From contig NZ_CP163444.1 in the NCBI RefSeq assembly GCF_041053105.1, forward strand, positions 558,001 through 622,000: 64,000 nucleotides of DNA. Reading direction: 5' to 3'. This document shows positions 1 to 7,252 of the stretch, piece by piece. The number at the start of each line of letters is the position of its first letter. Positions within the stretch are counted from its first letter, which is position 1. Made by a program: the position numbers and the translations under genes. Source of the DNA: Streptomyces sp. R44. GTDB lineage: Bacteria; Actinomycetota; Actinomycetes; Streptomycetales; Streptomycetaceae. The notes below the pieces were generated by a model. That model worked only from the letters and a program-made list of their open reading frames with translations. It was not told the origin of the DNA and made no database searches.

Positions 1-356
1 CCGTCCGAGACGCCAAGGCCCGGCACGGCGTGGTCCGTTCGCGTCGGATCCCAGGCCGGCCGGGCACCGCCGAGAGCCCGGGCGACCCGCGCCGTCAGCG
101 CCCGGCGTCCCACGGGGATCCCGTCGTGCCACCGCACCCGGACCACCGTCCGCCAGGGGCCGTCGAGAGGTGACGCGACGGCGGCCAGCGCCAGACGGCT
201 CTTCCCCGTCCCGGCGGCACCGGTCACGGTGACCAGCCGGTGCCCGGACAGGGCGCCCCGGAGCGCGGCGAGCTCCTCGTCGCGTCCGACCAGGGCGGGA
301 CCGTCCCGGAGGCAGTCCACGAACTGGGCATCGCGTCCCTCGCCCCGAGTCCACAT
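1..356 (-). CDS. LuxR/SARP-type regulator, ATPase domain (N-terminal fragment)
   Basis: This reverse-strand reading frame is open from an ATG at 356 to the window edge, so only about 118 residues are visible. It shows a Walker A loop, GAAGTGKS, preceded by RDEELAALRGALSG and a beta strand RLVTVTG. That is the usual entry into the AAA/NB-ARC-like ATPase of large Streptomyces LuxR or SARP-family regulators, where the ATPase is thought to gate DNA binding. A GTG nine bases upstream could also be the start; neither has a well-spaced Shine-Dalgarno. No DNA-binding domain is visible because the remainder lies outside the window, so the exact family is an inference. It is divergent from the terpene synthase. 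Confidence 0.6.
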   Translation of the reverse strand, partial: MWTRGEGRDAQFVDCLRDGPALVGRDEELAALRGALSGHRLVTVTGAAGTGKSRLALAAVASPLDGPWRTVVRVRWHDGIPVGRRALTARVARALGGARPAWDPTRTDHAVPGLGVSD

Positions 357-774
357 CTCCGGCACCGCGCACCATCCAGATCTTCGCTGTCGCCGCCGAC
401 CCGCCACGATCGGGAGTCGGCACAGAACCCGCAGGTCCCGGATGCAGAACCGTCACTGCACCGGTCGTCACGGCATTCCCAACGCGCTCCCCCGGCCACG
501 GGTGGCGCGCCCACGGGACGAACCACCCGCCGCAACGAACGAGAGAACGCGTGACCGACAAGAAGAACCACGCGATGTCCCGAGCGCGGAGCCACGCGAG
601 GACCGACGAAGACCCACGCGCCGCGACGCCCTCACCGACCCATCCGGACCCCCCTCTTCCGTTGGCTTGAAAGCGATCTGCTTGACGTTCCTGGCAGTTG
701 ATGATCAATTCAAGTACTCTTCGAACGCGCCGGGGGCGTCTTGGGATCACCCGGGATCAGAACCTGGGGGGCCA
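357..774. other. Intergenic region before the terpene synthase
   Basis: No convincing gene lies here; long open frames in all directions are GC artefacts. The 660-725 stretch is much richer in A and T than its surroundings and probably carries the terpene synthase promoter. TTGACG lies at 682-687, and a perfect 11-base palindrome, TTGATGATCAA, at 698-708 could be an operator. Confidence 0.4.
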
Positions 775-1728
775 GTGACCAACGCCACCACGCTCGACCT
801 GCCGTTTCCGCCGCGCGCGAATCCGAACCAGGCATCCGTCGCACCCCGCCACCGGGACTGGCTCCTCCATCACGAGGGCCTCGCGGCGTCCATAGCCCTG
901 CCGTCGTACGAGAAGTGGGACGTACCGCGACTCGCCGCTTTCACCAGCCCTGATTCCGCCGCCGACGACCTCGTCCTCGCCGCGGACCTGCTGGGCTTCT
1001 ATTTCCTCTTCGACGACGGCTTCGACTCGGACCTCGGTCGGGCGCCGGCGCAAGTGGCCGAGATATGCACCCGCCTGACGGCCCTTCTGTACGGGGACGG
1101 CCCCGCCCCCGAGGTCCGCACGCCCGTCGAGAAGGCCTTCGCCGATCTCTGGGAGCGGAGCGCCCGCGGCATGTCCGCACGGTGGCGGGCACGGTCCGCC
1201 TACAACTGGGAGTGGTACTTCGCGTGCCACCCCGCCGAGGCCGCCGGCCGGCTCTCCGGGCGGCTCCCGGACCGGGAGAGCTATCTGGCGCTGCGCCGTG
1301 GGACGGCGGCCATGGAGACCCTCTTCGACATGGTCGAGCGGCTCAACCGCTTCGAGCTGCCACAAGAGGTGCTGCACCACCCGACCCTCCGCCGGATGCG
1401 TCAACTGGCCGCCGACATACCGTCGTTCACCAATGACGTGCATTCGTACGCGCAGGAGCTCGCCCGCGGTGACGTCGCCAACCTGGTGATGATCGTCCGC
1501 GAGGAACGCGGTGGCACCCCCGAGGAGGCGGCGGTGCAGGTGATGCGCGAGGCCCAGGCGATGGTCGACCGCTTCGTGGCGCTGTCCTCCGAAGTCCCCG
1601 AGATCTGCGACCTGTTCGACCTCGCGCCGACCGCTCGCGAGGCGGCCCGCCGCTACGTCGACGGTCTCGCCTCCTGGATCGCCGGCTACCACCGCTGGGA
1701 GGTCGACACCGGCCGCTACGACCGCTGA
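775..1728 (+). CDS. class I terpene synthase (sesquiterpene cyclase-like)
   Basis: The enzyme should ionise and cyclise an isoprenyl diphosphate, most likely farnesyl diphosphate, in the cytoplasm. Of its 317 residues the key ones are visible: the Asp-rich Mg-binding motif DDGFD at about 80-84, the NSE triad NDVHSYAQE at about 220-228, and a C-terminal RY pair at about 314. The chosen start is GTG 775, preceded by GGGGGG at 766-771; the open frame continues upstream but its composition there is not coding. Length is near the 320-360 usual for bacterial sesquiterpene synthases. No prenyltransferase, P450 or other tailoring gene is adjacent, so the product cannot be named. Family call secure; substrate inferred. 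Confidence 0.9.
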   Translation: MTNATTLDLPFPPRANPNQASVAPRHRDWLLHHEGLAASIALPSYEKWDVPRLAAFTSPDSAADDLVLAADLLGFYFLFDDGFDSDLGRAPAQVAEICTRLTALLYGDGPAPEVRTPVEKAFADLWERSARGMSARWRARSAYNWEWYFACHPAEAAGRLSGRLPDRESYLALRRGTAAMETLFDMVERLNRFELPQEVLHHPTLRRMRQLAADIPSFTNDVHSYAQELARGDVANLVMIVREERGGTPEEAAVQVMREAQAMVDRFVALSSEVPEICDLFDLAPTAREAARRYVDGLASWIAGYHRWEVDTGRYDR

Positions 1729-1737
1729 GCCGCACGG

Positions 1738-1762
1738 CCCCTGACCCTTCAGGCCTCAGGGG
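1738..1762. terminator. hairpin between convergent genes
   Basis: CCCCTGA at 1738-1744 pairs with TCAGGGG at 1756-1762 across an 11-base loop. It lies between the convergent terpene synthase and oxidoreductase and overlaps the stop codon of the latter. Confidence 0.45.
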
Positions 1763-2679
1763 ACGAGGACGACCTTGCCGAGGTTCCGCCGGGACTCGAC
1801 GAGTTCATGGGCGCGCGCCGCTTCGGCGAGCGGGATCTCGGCGGCGACACGGGGGCGCAGCACCCGGTCGCGGTGGAGCTGCCACAGCTCCTCGCGCCAG
1901 CGCGCGTACACCTCCGGCTCGCCCCGGGCGATGGCCGCCATCTGGAAGCCGATCACCGACGCGCCCCGGACCAGCAGCTCGTACGCGTCGATCGTGCCGC
2001 CGCCCGAGCTGAAGGCGACCAGCCGGCCACCGGGGGCGAGCGCGCGCACGGCGGGTCCGAGGAGTTCGCCGCCGACCCCGTCGATGACGATGTCGACCGG
2101 ATCGCCCCAGGACTCGTCCTCGTACACCACGACCTCGTCGGCGCCGAGGGAACGCACGAACTCCGCCTTGTCCGCGCTGCTGACGGCCGCGACGACGCGG
2201 GAGGCGCCGCCCGCCCTGGCGTACTGGAGGGCGAGCGTGCCGACCGCGCTGGCCGCGGCGGTGACCATGACGGCGTCGCCGGGGCGGGGGCGGCCGGCCT
2301 CGTAGGCACCGCGCGCCACGAGGCCGCTGCGGACCAGGGCCACGGCGTCGACGGCGGTCGCCGCGTCGGGGATGCGGGAGGCCATCGCCTCGTGGACGAG
2401 GGCCAGTTCGGCGTAGGCGTGGGAGAAGCAGAGGCCGGTGACGCGGTCGCCCACGGAGAAGCCGGTGACGCCTTCGCCGACGGCGGCGACGGTGCCCGCC
2501 ACCTCGCCGCCGAGCGGCCCGGGTTCGGTCCCCTCGCGCACCTTCCGTACGGCGGGCAGGGTGACCCCGACCGCTTCGGACCGGACGAGGAGCTCACCCG
2601 GGCCGGGCTCCGGCACCGGGGCCTCCTCGACGAAGAGGACCTCGGGGCCGCCGGTCACTTCATGGCGGACACGACGCAT
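1756..2679 (-). CDS. zinc-binding-type alcohol dehydrogenase / quinone oxidoreductase (MDR family)
   Basis: A 307-residue medium-chain dehydrogenase/reductase. The GroES-like N-terminal half carries GGEVAGTVAAVGEGV, and the Rossmann half carries the nucleotide-binding stretch VTAAASAVGTLALQYA followed by SLGADEVV. Zinc-ligand cysteines are not evident, which favours the NADPH:quinone oxidoreductase branch. The start is ATG 2679 with GGAGG at 2685-2689; the much longer upstream open frame is antisense to the MarR gene and rejected. It is divergent from that MarR gene, with palindromes overlapping its likely promoter, so it is probably the regulator's target. Substrate unknown; likely an electrophile or quinone. 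Confidence 0.85.
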   Translation of the reverse strand: MRRVRHEVTGGPEVLFVEEAPVPEPGPGELLVRSEAVGVTLPAVRKVREGTEPGPLGGEVAGTVAAVGEGVTGFSVGDRVTGLCFSHAYAELALVHEAMASRIPDAATAVDAVALVRSGLVARGAYEAGRPRPGDAVMVTAAASAVGTLALQYARAGGASRVVAAVSSADKAEFVRSLGADEVVVYEDESWGDPVDIVIDGVGGELLGPAVRALAPGGRLVAFSSGGGTIDAYELLVRGASVIGFQMAAIARGEPEVYARWREELWQLHRDRVLRPRVAAEIPLAEAARAHELVESRRNLGKVVLVP

Positions 2680-2713
2680 GGACACCTCCAGGTGCGGGAC
2701 GAGTACAGAATCA

Positions 2714-2764
2714 TTGGGGATCCCAACGAGTTCCACCGTAGAGGCATACCGTTGGGAAGTCCAA
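2714..2764. promoter_or_regulatory. paired MarR-type operators in the divergent promoter
   Basis: Two similar inverted repeats are visible: TTGGG-GAT-CCCAA (perfect) at 2714-2726 and TTGGG-AAG-TCCAA at 2752-2764, about 38 bases centre to centre. On the reverse strand a -35 TTGGAC (2759-2764), an 18-base spacer and a -10 TACGGT (2735-2740) overlap both. This is the layout expected for MarR autoregulation and oxidoreductase repression. Binding is inferred. Confidence 0.55.
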
Positions 2765-2788
2765 TGAATTGGGGATAGCCTTCCGCTC

Positions 2789-3232
2789 ATGACTCCTACG
2801 GAAGCCCCGCGCGCCCTGGCGCACATCCAGTCCCTGCCGAGCTGGCTGCTCGGCCGCGTGGCGGCGCGCGGCCGGGACCTGGTCGCCGAGGCGATCGCCG
2901 AGGAGGGCCTGAAGCTCCCGCAGCACGCCGTGCTCGCGGCGGTGTCCGAGTACGGCCCGGTCGCCCAGGCCGATCTGGTGCGCCGACTGGGCTTCGACGC
3001 GAAGGACGTGGTCCTCCTGCTCAACCACCTGGAGGAGGCCGGGCTCGCGCGGCGGCAGCCCGATCCGCGCGACCGGCGCAAGAACGCGGTGACGGTGACA
3101 CCGGAGGGCGCGCGGGTCCTGGAACGGTGCGCGGAGCTGGCCGAGCGGGCCAACTCCGAGCTCTTCGCGCCGCTGGGCGCGGCGGAGGCCCGCCGCCTGA
3201 TGGAGCTGCTGACCCGGTTGTACGAGGGATAG
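2789..3232 (+). CDS. MarR family transcriptional regulator
   Basis: A 147-residue winged-helix protein with the MarR layout. An N-terminal helix is followed by the recognition region QADLVRRLGFDAKDVVLLLNHLEEAGL at about 57-83 and the wing RRQPDPRDRRKNAVTVTPEG. MarR proteins are dimeric cytoplasmic repressors released by small phenolic or electrophilic ligands. The ATG at 2789 has no good Shine-Dalgarno, so translation may be leaderless or weak. It diverges from the MDR oxidoreductase with two palindromes between them, the usual sensor/detoxifying-enzyme pair. The ligand cannot be read from sequence. Confidence 0.88.
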   Translation: MTPTEAPRALAHIQSLPSWLLGRVAARGRDLVAEAIAEEGLKLPQHAVLAAVSEYGPVAQADLVRRLGFDAKDVVLLLNHLEEAGLARRQPDPRDRRKNAVTVTPEGARVLERCAELAERANSELFAPLGAAEARRLMELLTRLYEG

Positions 3233-3297
3233 CGACGGCCCGCGCGAGGCCGTCGTCGGCGGAGAGAAATCCGTTGTCGTGGCGTCGCCGCGACCGC

Positions 3298-3843
3298 ATG
3301 CTTCGGTGCGTGAACACCCCGCAGAACATCCCGCAGAGCGCCCCGCACGACTTCCCGCAGACGGCCGTCACCCTGCCTGTCAGGGTGCGTGATCTCCTGC
3401 CCCGGGATCTGCCGGCGTGCACCTGGTCGGGCTCGGCCACCCATCTGCGCCACGTGGAACAGGAACTGGCGCGCGCCGCGCTGGGCGAGGTGGACTACCT
3501 GGCCGTGTGCACGCCCGCGGATCTGCCGGTCGCGATCGGCGGCGTCGACTACCGGGTCTCCGCGGGAGCCGGAACCCTCTGGCAGCTCGCCGTGCTGCCG
3601 GCGCTCCAGTCCTGCGGCCTGGGAACACTGCTCGTCCGGGCAGCCGAACGACGGATCCGGGACCGCGGGCTGCGCACGGCCGAGCTCGCCGTGGAGGAGG
3701 ACAATCCCCGGGCACGCGCCTTGTACGAGCGCCTCGGTTATGTCGCGTACGGCCGTGAGCCGGACGCCTGGGACGAGGGGGGGCCCGACGGCTCGGTCCG
3801 CCGCCACGAGACGATGTGCGTCCTCCTGCGCAAGTCCCTCTGA
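3298..3843 (+). CDS. GNAT family N-acetyltransferase
   Basis: About 181 residues with a single GNAT fold. The acetyl-CoA binding segment is LWQLAVLPALQSCGLGTLLV (a Q/RxxGxG/A-like loop), followed by the C-terminal motif EEDNPRARALYERLGY. These enzymes move acetyl from acetyl-CoA to an amine of a small molecule or protein; the substrate here is unknown. Start ATG 3298 or GTG 3310 is uncertain, since neither has a clear ribosome-binding site, and the longer frame upstream overlaps the MarR gene. It is convergent with another acetyltransferase, with a 14-base GC palindrome (3845-3858) between the stops. Confidence 0.75.
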   Translation: MLRCVNTPQNIPQSAPHDFPQTAVTLPVRVRDLLPRDLPACTWSGSATHLRHVEQELARAALGEVDYLAVCTPADLPVAIGGVDYRVSAGAGTLWQLAVLPALQSCGLGTLLVRAAERRIRDRGLRTAELAVEEDNPRARALYERLGYVAYGREPDAWDEGGPDGSVRRHETMCVLLRKSL

Positions 3844-3864
3844 AGCCGCCGCGGCGGCCTTGGC

Positions 3865-4413
3865 TCAACAGCCGTGGCCAGGGGGCTCCTCGCGCAGGAC
3901 CCGGATGTACCGGTCGAAGCGTGCTCCGGCGTTGCCGTGCGGCTGCCTGCCGGGACTGAATCCTGCGCGCCGCGCGACCGCGGCCGACGCGGGATTCTCG
4001 GGATCGACCTGGATCACCGCTTCCCGCGCGCCCTCGGCGGCCGCGTACCGGGATGCCAGGAAGACCGCGCGGGTGGCCAGGCCACGGCCCCTCCAGGACG
4101 GATAGAGGCCGTAGGCGACGTTCACCTGGCCGGGAGCCAAGCCCTCTCCTTCGAACCGCAGGTCGACCGTCCCCGCGAGCACCTCGTCGGCGCCCGCCCG
4201 GATGCCGAAGGCCCGGAGCGGCCCGGCCGTGTCCCACTGCTTCCGGCAGTACCGGACGTACGCCTCGACGCCCTCGCACGTACCGGGGCCTCCGTTGAGC
4301 CAGCGGACCAGCAGCTCGTCCTCCCCCGCGAGATGCGCCTCCACATCGTCCGGACACAGCGGCGACAACGTGATGATCCCGTCGGACAGCGCTGCTTCGG
4401 GCATTCCGCCCAT
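3865..4413 (-). CDS. GNAT family N-acetyltransferase (RimJ/RimL-like)
   Basis: A 182-residue acetyltransferase resembling the RimJ/RimL group and aminoglycoside 6'-acetyltransferase relatives. It opens with ITLSPLCPDDVEAHLAGEDE, has VAYGLYPSWRGRGLATRAV as the acetyl-CoA loop (RGRGLA), and ends with ENPASAAVARRAGFSPG. Possible starts are TTG 4419, ATG 4413 and ATG 4404; ATG 4413 is chosen, though no Shine-Dalgarno is decisive. It lies immediately downstream of the histidine phosphatase and probably shares its transcript. The substrate is not evident. Confidence 0.8.
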   Translation of the reverse strand: MGGMPEAALSDGIITLSPLCPDDVEAHLAGEDELLVRWLNGGPGTCEGVEAYVRYCRKQWDTAGPLRAFGIRAGADEVLAGTVDLRFEGEGLAPGQVNVAYGLYPSWRGRGLATRAVFLASRYAAAEGAREAVIQVDPENPASAAVARRAGFSPGRQPHGNAGARFDRYIRVLREEPPGHGC

Positions 4414-4431
4414 GGGCAAGTCGGCCCTGCC

Positions 4432-5019
4432 CTACGGGACGTTCCAGGCCGCGACGACGGGGTGACCGTCCTCGGTGGCCAGGAAGCCGAGAGTGCCCGG
4501 ATGCGGGTGGCCGAGCAGGTGGCTCGCGGACGCGTCGAGGCCGAGCCAGCGCACGGTGAGCACGCGCGCCAGGTGGCCGTGCGCGACCACCGCCACATCA
4601 CCCTCCGCCAGCAGCGGACGGATGCGGTCCAGCACCGCGTCCGTGCGCGCGGCGACCTGGGCGAGCTCCTCGCCGGGGTGCTCGGCGTCGCCGGGAACGA
4701 CGCCGTCGCGCCACAGGTCCCAGCCCGGCCTCGTGTCGCGAATCTGCTCGGCGGTCAGGCCCTCGTAGCCGCCGTAGTCCCACTCCAGCAGGTCGGGATC
4801 GGGCTTGGCGCCGGTGAGGCCTGCGAGTTCGGCCGTCCGCATGGCGCGGCTCAGCGGGCTGCTGAACACGGCGACCAGACGCCGACCGGCCAGTCTCGGA
4901 GCGAGAGCACGAGCCGCGGCCTCGCCCGATTCGGTCAGCGCCACGTCGGTCCGCCCGGCATGCCGGCCCGACAGGCTCCACTCGGTCTGACCGTGCCTGA
5001 TCACCATCAGTTCACCCAT
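4432..5019 (-). CDS. histidine phosphatase family protein
   Basis: A 195-residue member of the phosphoglycerate mutase-like superfamily. The catalytic RHGQTEW lies at residues 8-14, a Glu-bearing segment LLEWDYGGYEG at about 81-91, and the second histidine in VVAHGHLARV at about 144. These enzymes use a phosphohistidine intermediate. The length and YEGL motif match the broad-specificity or SixA/CobC-like phosphatases rather than glycolytic mutases, so the physiological substrate is unknown. The ATG at 5019 begins MGELMVIRHGQ, a standard family start. It is followed by the RimJ-like acetyltransferase. Confidence 0.85.
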   Translation of the reverse strand: MGELMVIRHGQTEWSLSGRHAGRTDVALTESGEAAARALAPRLAGRRLVAVFSSPLSRAMRTAELAGLTGAKPDPDLLEWDYGGYEGLTAEQIRDTRPGWDLWRDGVVPGDAEHPGEELAQVAARTDAVLDRIRPLLAEGDVAVVAHGHLARVLTVRWLGLDASASHLLGHPHPGTLGFLATEDGHPVVAAWNVP

Positions 5020-5121
5020 GGCCGGGCACGCTATCCGATCTTGACGCGCTCCGAGACGGATTCCCCGTCTTCACCGTCGTCGCCGGTCCTCACCGCCCGA
5101 CGCCGGGGCGCGGGGACCGCC

Positions 5122-5694
5122 CTACGCACGACCCGCGTCGATCAGGTACTCGGCGAGGTCGCGGGCCGCCGCCCCGGGTTCGCTGCCGGGGCGGGTCGCG
5201 CCGGCGGCGAGGAGGCCGTCGACGAGAAGGAGGAGCTGGTCGGCGGCGAAGCCGGGCCGGGGGTGCCCGAGGGCGGCGAACTCGTCCGTGAACAGGCCGT
5301 GGATGGTGTGCCGGTACGCCCTGGTGACCTCGTGACCGGGGTGGTCCGGGTCGGTGAGCGCGAGGTCGGCGGCGAGGTAGCGGCACCCGTGGAAGTCCGG
5401 GTCGGCCGCGATGCCGCCGAGCCGGTCGACGACCGCGAGGAGCCGGGCACGGGGGTCGTCCCCCGCGGCGTCCATCGTGGAGCGGTACCGCTCCACGTCC
5501 TCGGCGGTGCTGCGGCGCAGCACCTCGGCGATGAGGCCGTCCTTGCCGCCGAAGTGCTCGTACAGCGAGCGGCGGGCGACACCGGCCCCCTTGAGCAGGG
5601 CGTCCACGCCGATGCCGACACCCTGGGTGTACGTCAACTCCTGGGCGGCGAGCAGGAGTCGCTCGCGGGGGCCGGGCTTCACGGAAGTGCTCAT
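5122..5694 (-). CDS. TetR family transcriptional regulator
   Basis: A 190-residue TetR repressor. The N-terminal helix-turn-helix runs from RERLLLAAQELTYTQG to RRSLYEHFGGKDGLIAEVL (about 9-55), and the C-terminal ligand domain includes HGCRYLAADLALTDPDHPGHEV, typical of a widespread actinobacterial subgroup. Start ATG 5694 sits at the edge of the 91-base divergent region; longer frames run across the promoter and are rejected. Two palindromes in that region overlap a strong promoter for the SnoaL/oxidoreductase operon, so the protein likely represses both itself and that operon. Ligand unknown. Confidence 0.9.
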   Translation of the reverse strand: MSTSVKPGPRERLLLAAQELTYTQGVGIGVDALLKGAGVARRSLYEHFGGKDGLIAEVLRRSTAEDVERYRSTMDAAGDDPRARLLAVVDRLGGIAADPDFHGCRYLAADLALTDPDHPGHEVTRAYRHTIHGLFTDEFAALGHPRPGFAADQLLLLVDGLLAAGATRPGSEPGAAARDLAEYLIDAGRA

Positions 5695-5712
5695 GACTCG
5701 ATTCTGCAGCAC

Positions 5713-5741
5713 TTGACACGGTAGATCAACCGGTCTATCTA
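5713..5741 (+). promoter_or_regulatory. sigma-70-type promoter of the SnoaL/oxidoreductase operon
   Basis: TTGACA at 5713-5718 is separated by exactly 17 bases from TATCTA at 5736-5741, unusually close to consensus for this GC-rich genome. It reads toward the SnoaL gene. Confidence 0.75.
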
Positions 5742-5765
5742 TTGCCTCGTAGACCGAACGGTCTA
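5722..5765. promoter_or_regulatory. two TetR operators
   Basis: A perfect 16-base dyad, TAGACCG-AA-CGGTCTA, lies at 5750-5765. A degenerate copy, TAGATCAACCGGTCTA, lies at 5722-5737 between the -35 and -10 boxes. Both share the half site CGGTCTA. Their position would block RNA polymerase. Binding by the adjacent TetR protein is inferred. Confidence 0.7.
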
Positions 5766-5785
5766 TCTCTCCCGAGGAGGCGTCC

Positions 5786-6181
5786 ATGCCCGTACGCACC
5801 ACCGCCGAAGTCATCGACCGTTTCAACCGCGCGTTCACCGACCGCGAGGCCGGCCTCCTGACCGACCTGATCGCCGACGACTGCGTCATGGAGAGCGTCC
5901 AGCCCGCGCCGCGCGGGGAGCGGGTCTCCGGCCGCGAGGCCTGTACGCAGTGGTGGACGGCCCTGGTCGACGACCTCGGCGCTCAGTTCACCCCGCAGGA
6001 CGTCATCGTGGCGGGCGACCGCGCGACGATCGTGTGGACCTACCGCTTCGGCGACGGCGCCGACCAGTGGGTGCAGGGCGTCAACGTCATGCGGGTGACG
6101 GACGGCCGGATCGTCGAGGCGCTCGGCTTCAGCAAGACCGCGGGCGAGGTCCCTCTGGCCGCCGAGTCCGACGCCGAGTGA
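5786..6181 (+). CDS. SnoaL-like (NTF2-fold) protein
   Basis: A 131-residue alpha+beta-barrel protein. The family pattern is clear: VIDRFNRAFTDREAGLLTDLIADDCVMESVQP, then a charged loop RVSGREACTQWW and a closing sheet RATIVWTYRF and GVNVMRVTDGRIVEALGF. Members range from polyketide cyclases to isomerases and scavenging enzymes, so the reaction is open. The ATG at 5786 follows GAGGAGG. It is the first gene of a TetR-controlled operon with an MDR oxidoreductase starting 56 bases later, suggesting a joint detoxification or small-molecule conversion. Confidence 0.85.
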   Translation: MPVRTTAEVIDRFNRAFTDREAGLLTDLIADDCVMESVQPAPRGERVSGREACTQWWTALVDDLGAQFTPQDVIVAGDRATIVWTYRFGDGADQWVQGVNVMRVTDGRIVEALGFSKTAGEVPLAAESDAE

Positions 6182-6237
6182 CGCCCGAACCCGCACCCCC
6201 CACCGCCACCACCCACCTCGCACGAAGGGCACGAACG

Positions 6238-7248
6238 ATGCGGAGCTACCACCTGTCGCACACCGGGGCCGGGCTGTCCGGTCTCTCCGTCCGCGAGCAC
6301 GACGTCCCGGCGCCCGGCCCCGGTCAGGCCCTGGTGGCGGTACGTGCGACGTCCCTGAGCTTCCGTGAACTCATGGTGCTCGACGGGACCTACGTCCTGC
6401 CGGTCAAGCCGGACGTCGTCCCGGTCTCGGACGGGGCCGGCGAGGTCGTCGCGGTCGGCCCGGGAACCGACTCGGTACGCGTCGGGGACCGCGTGGCCGC
6501 CACGCTCTTCCCCTCCTGGCAGGACGGACCGTTCGCCGTCGAGCACGCCGCGCAGCGCGGCGGCTCGCTGGACGGCATGCTCACCGAGTTCGCCCTGGTC
6601 GACGCGGACGCGCTCGTGACCGTACCCGCGCACCTGACGTACACGGAGGCAGCCACCCTTCCCTGCGTGGCGGTCACCGCGTGGAACGCGCTGACCGGCG
6701 ACGCGGCCGGGGTCCGCCCCGGCGACACCGTCGTCGTGCAGGGCTCCGGCGGGGTCTCCCTCTTCGCGCTCCAGTTCGCGAAGGCGCTCGGCGCCCGCGT
6801 GATCGCCACGACCAGCAGTTCCGCCAAGGCCGCGCGCCTGCGCGAACTCGGCGCCGACGAGGTCGTCGACTACACGGCCACCCCCGACTGGGCCGGCGAG
6901 GTCCGCGCCCTCACCGGCGGCCGCGGCGCCGACCGCGTCGTCGACGTCGCGGGGCTCCTCCACGAGTCCGTCCGCGCCGTCACCCTGGCGGGCACCATCG
7001 CGCTGGTCGGCTTCACCGGCAGGACCGCCGCGCCGCTCGACCCGCACGCCCTGTTCGCGTCCGGTGCCACCGTCCGCAGCGTGGCGGTGGGCAGCCGCGC
7101 CCAGTTCACCGCCATGAACGCCTTCATCGAGAAGCACGGGCTGCGGCCCGTCGTCGACCGCGCCTTCCCCTTCGACGAGGCCGTCGACGCCTACCGCCAC
7201 TACGCCGGCGGAAGCTCCTTCGGCAAGGTCGTCATCGACCATTCCTGA
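6238..7248 (+). CDS. zinc-dependent-type alcohol dehydrogenase family protein (MDR)
   Basis: A 336-residue NAD(P)-dependent MDR protein. The GroES-like domain carries RELMVLDGTY and SDGAGEVVAVGPG, and the Rossmann loop is GDTVVVQGSGGVSLFALQFA followed by ELGADEVVDY. The QGSGGVSLFALQ pattern is typical of a group annotated as NAD(P)-dependent alcohol dehydrogenases without catalytic zinc. The start is ATG 6238; the longer frame overlaps the SnoaL gene. It is second in the TetR-regulated operon, and its stop lies four bases from the stop of the DUF4239 gene. Substrate unknown. Confidence 0.87.
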   Translation: MRSYHLSHTGAGLSGLSVREHDVPAPGPGQALVAVRATSLSFRELMVLDGTYVLPVKPDVVPVSDGAGEVVAVGPGTDSVRVGDRVAATLFPSWQDGPFAVEHAAQRGGSLDGMLTEFALVDADALVTVPAHLTYTEAATLPCVAVTAWNALTGDAAGVRPGDTVVVQGSGGVSLFALQFAKALGARVIATTSSSAKAARLRELGADEVVDYTATPDWAGEVRALTGGRGADRVVDVAGLLHESVRAVTLAGTIALVGFTGRTAAPLDPHALFASGATVRSVAVGSRAQFTAMNAFIEKHGLRPVVDRAFPFDEAVDAYRHYAGGSSFGKVVIDHS

Positions 7249-7252
7249 CCGC

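Noticed and set aside
757..1692. 311-codon open frame antisense to the terpene synthase
   Set aside because: It is the GC-driven shadow of the real gene; composition is Gly/Arg/Val-rich without any domain, while the sense strand carries all terpene synthase motifs.
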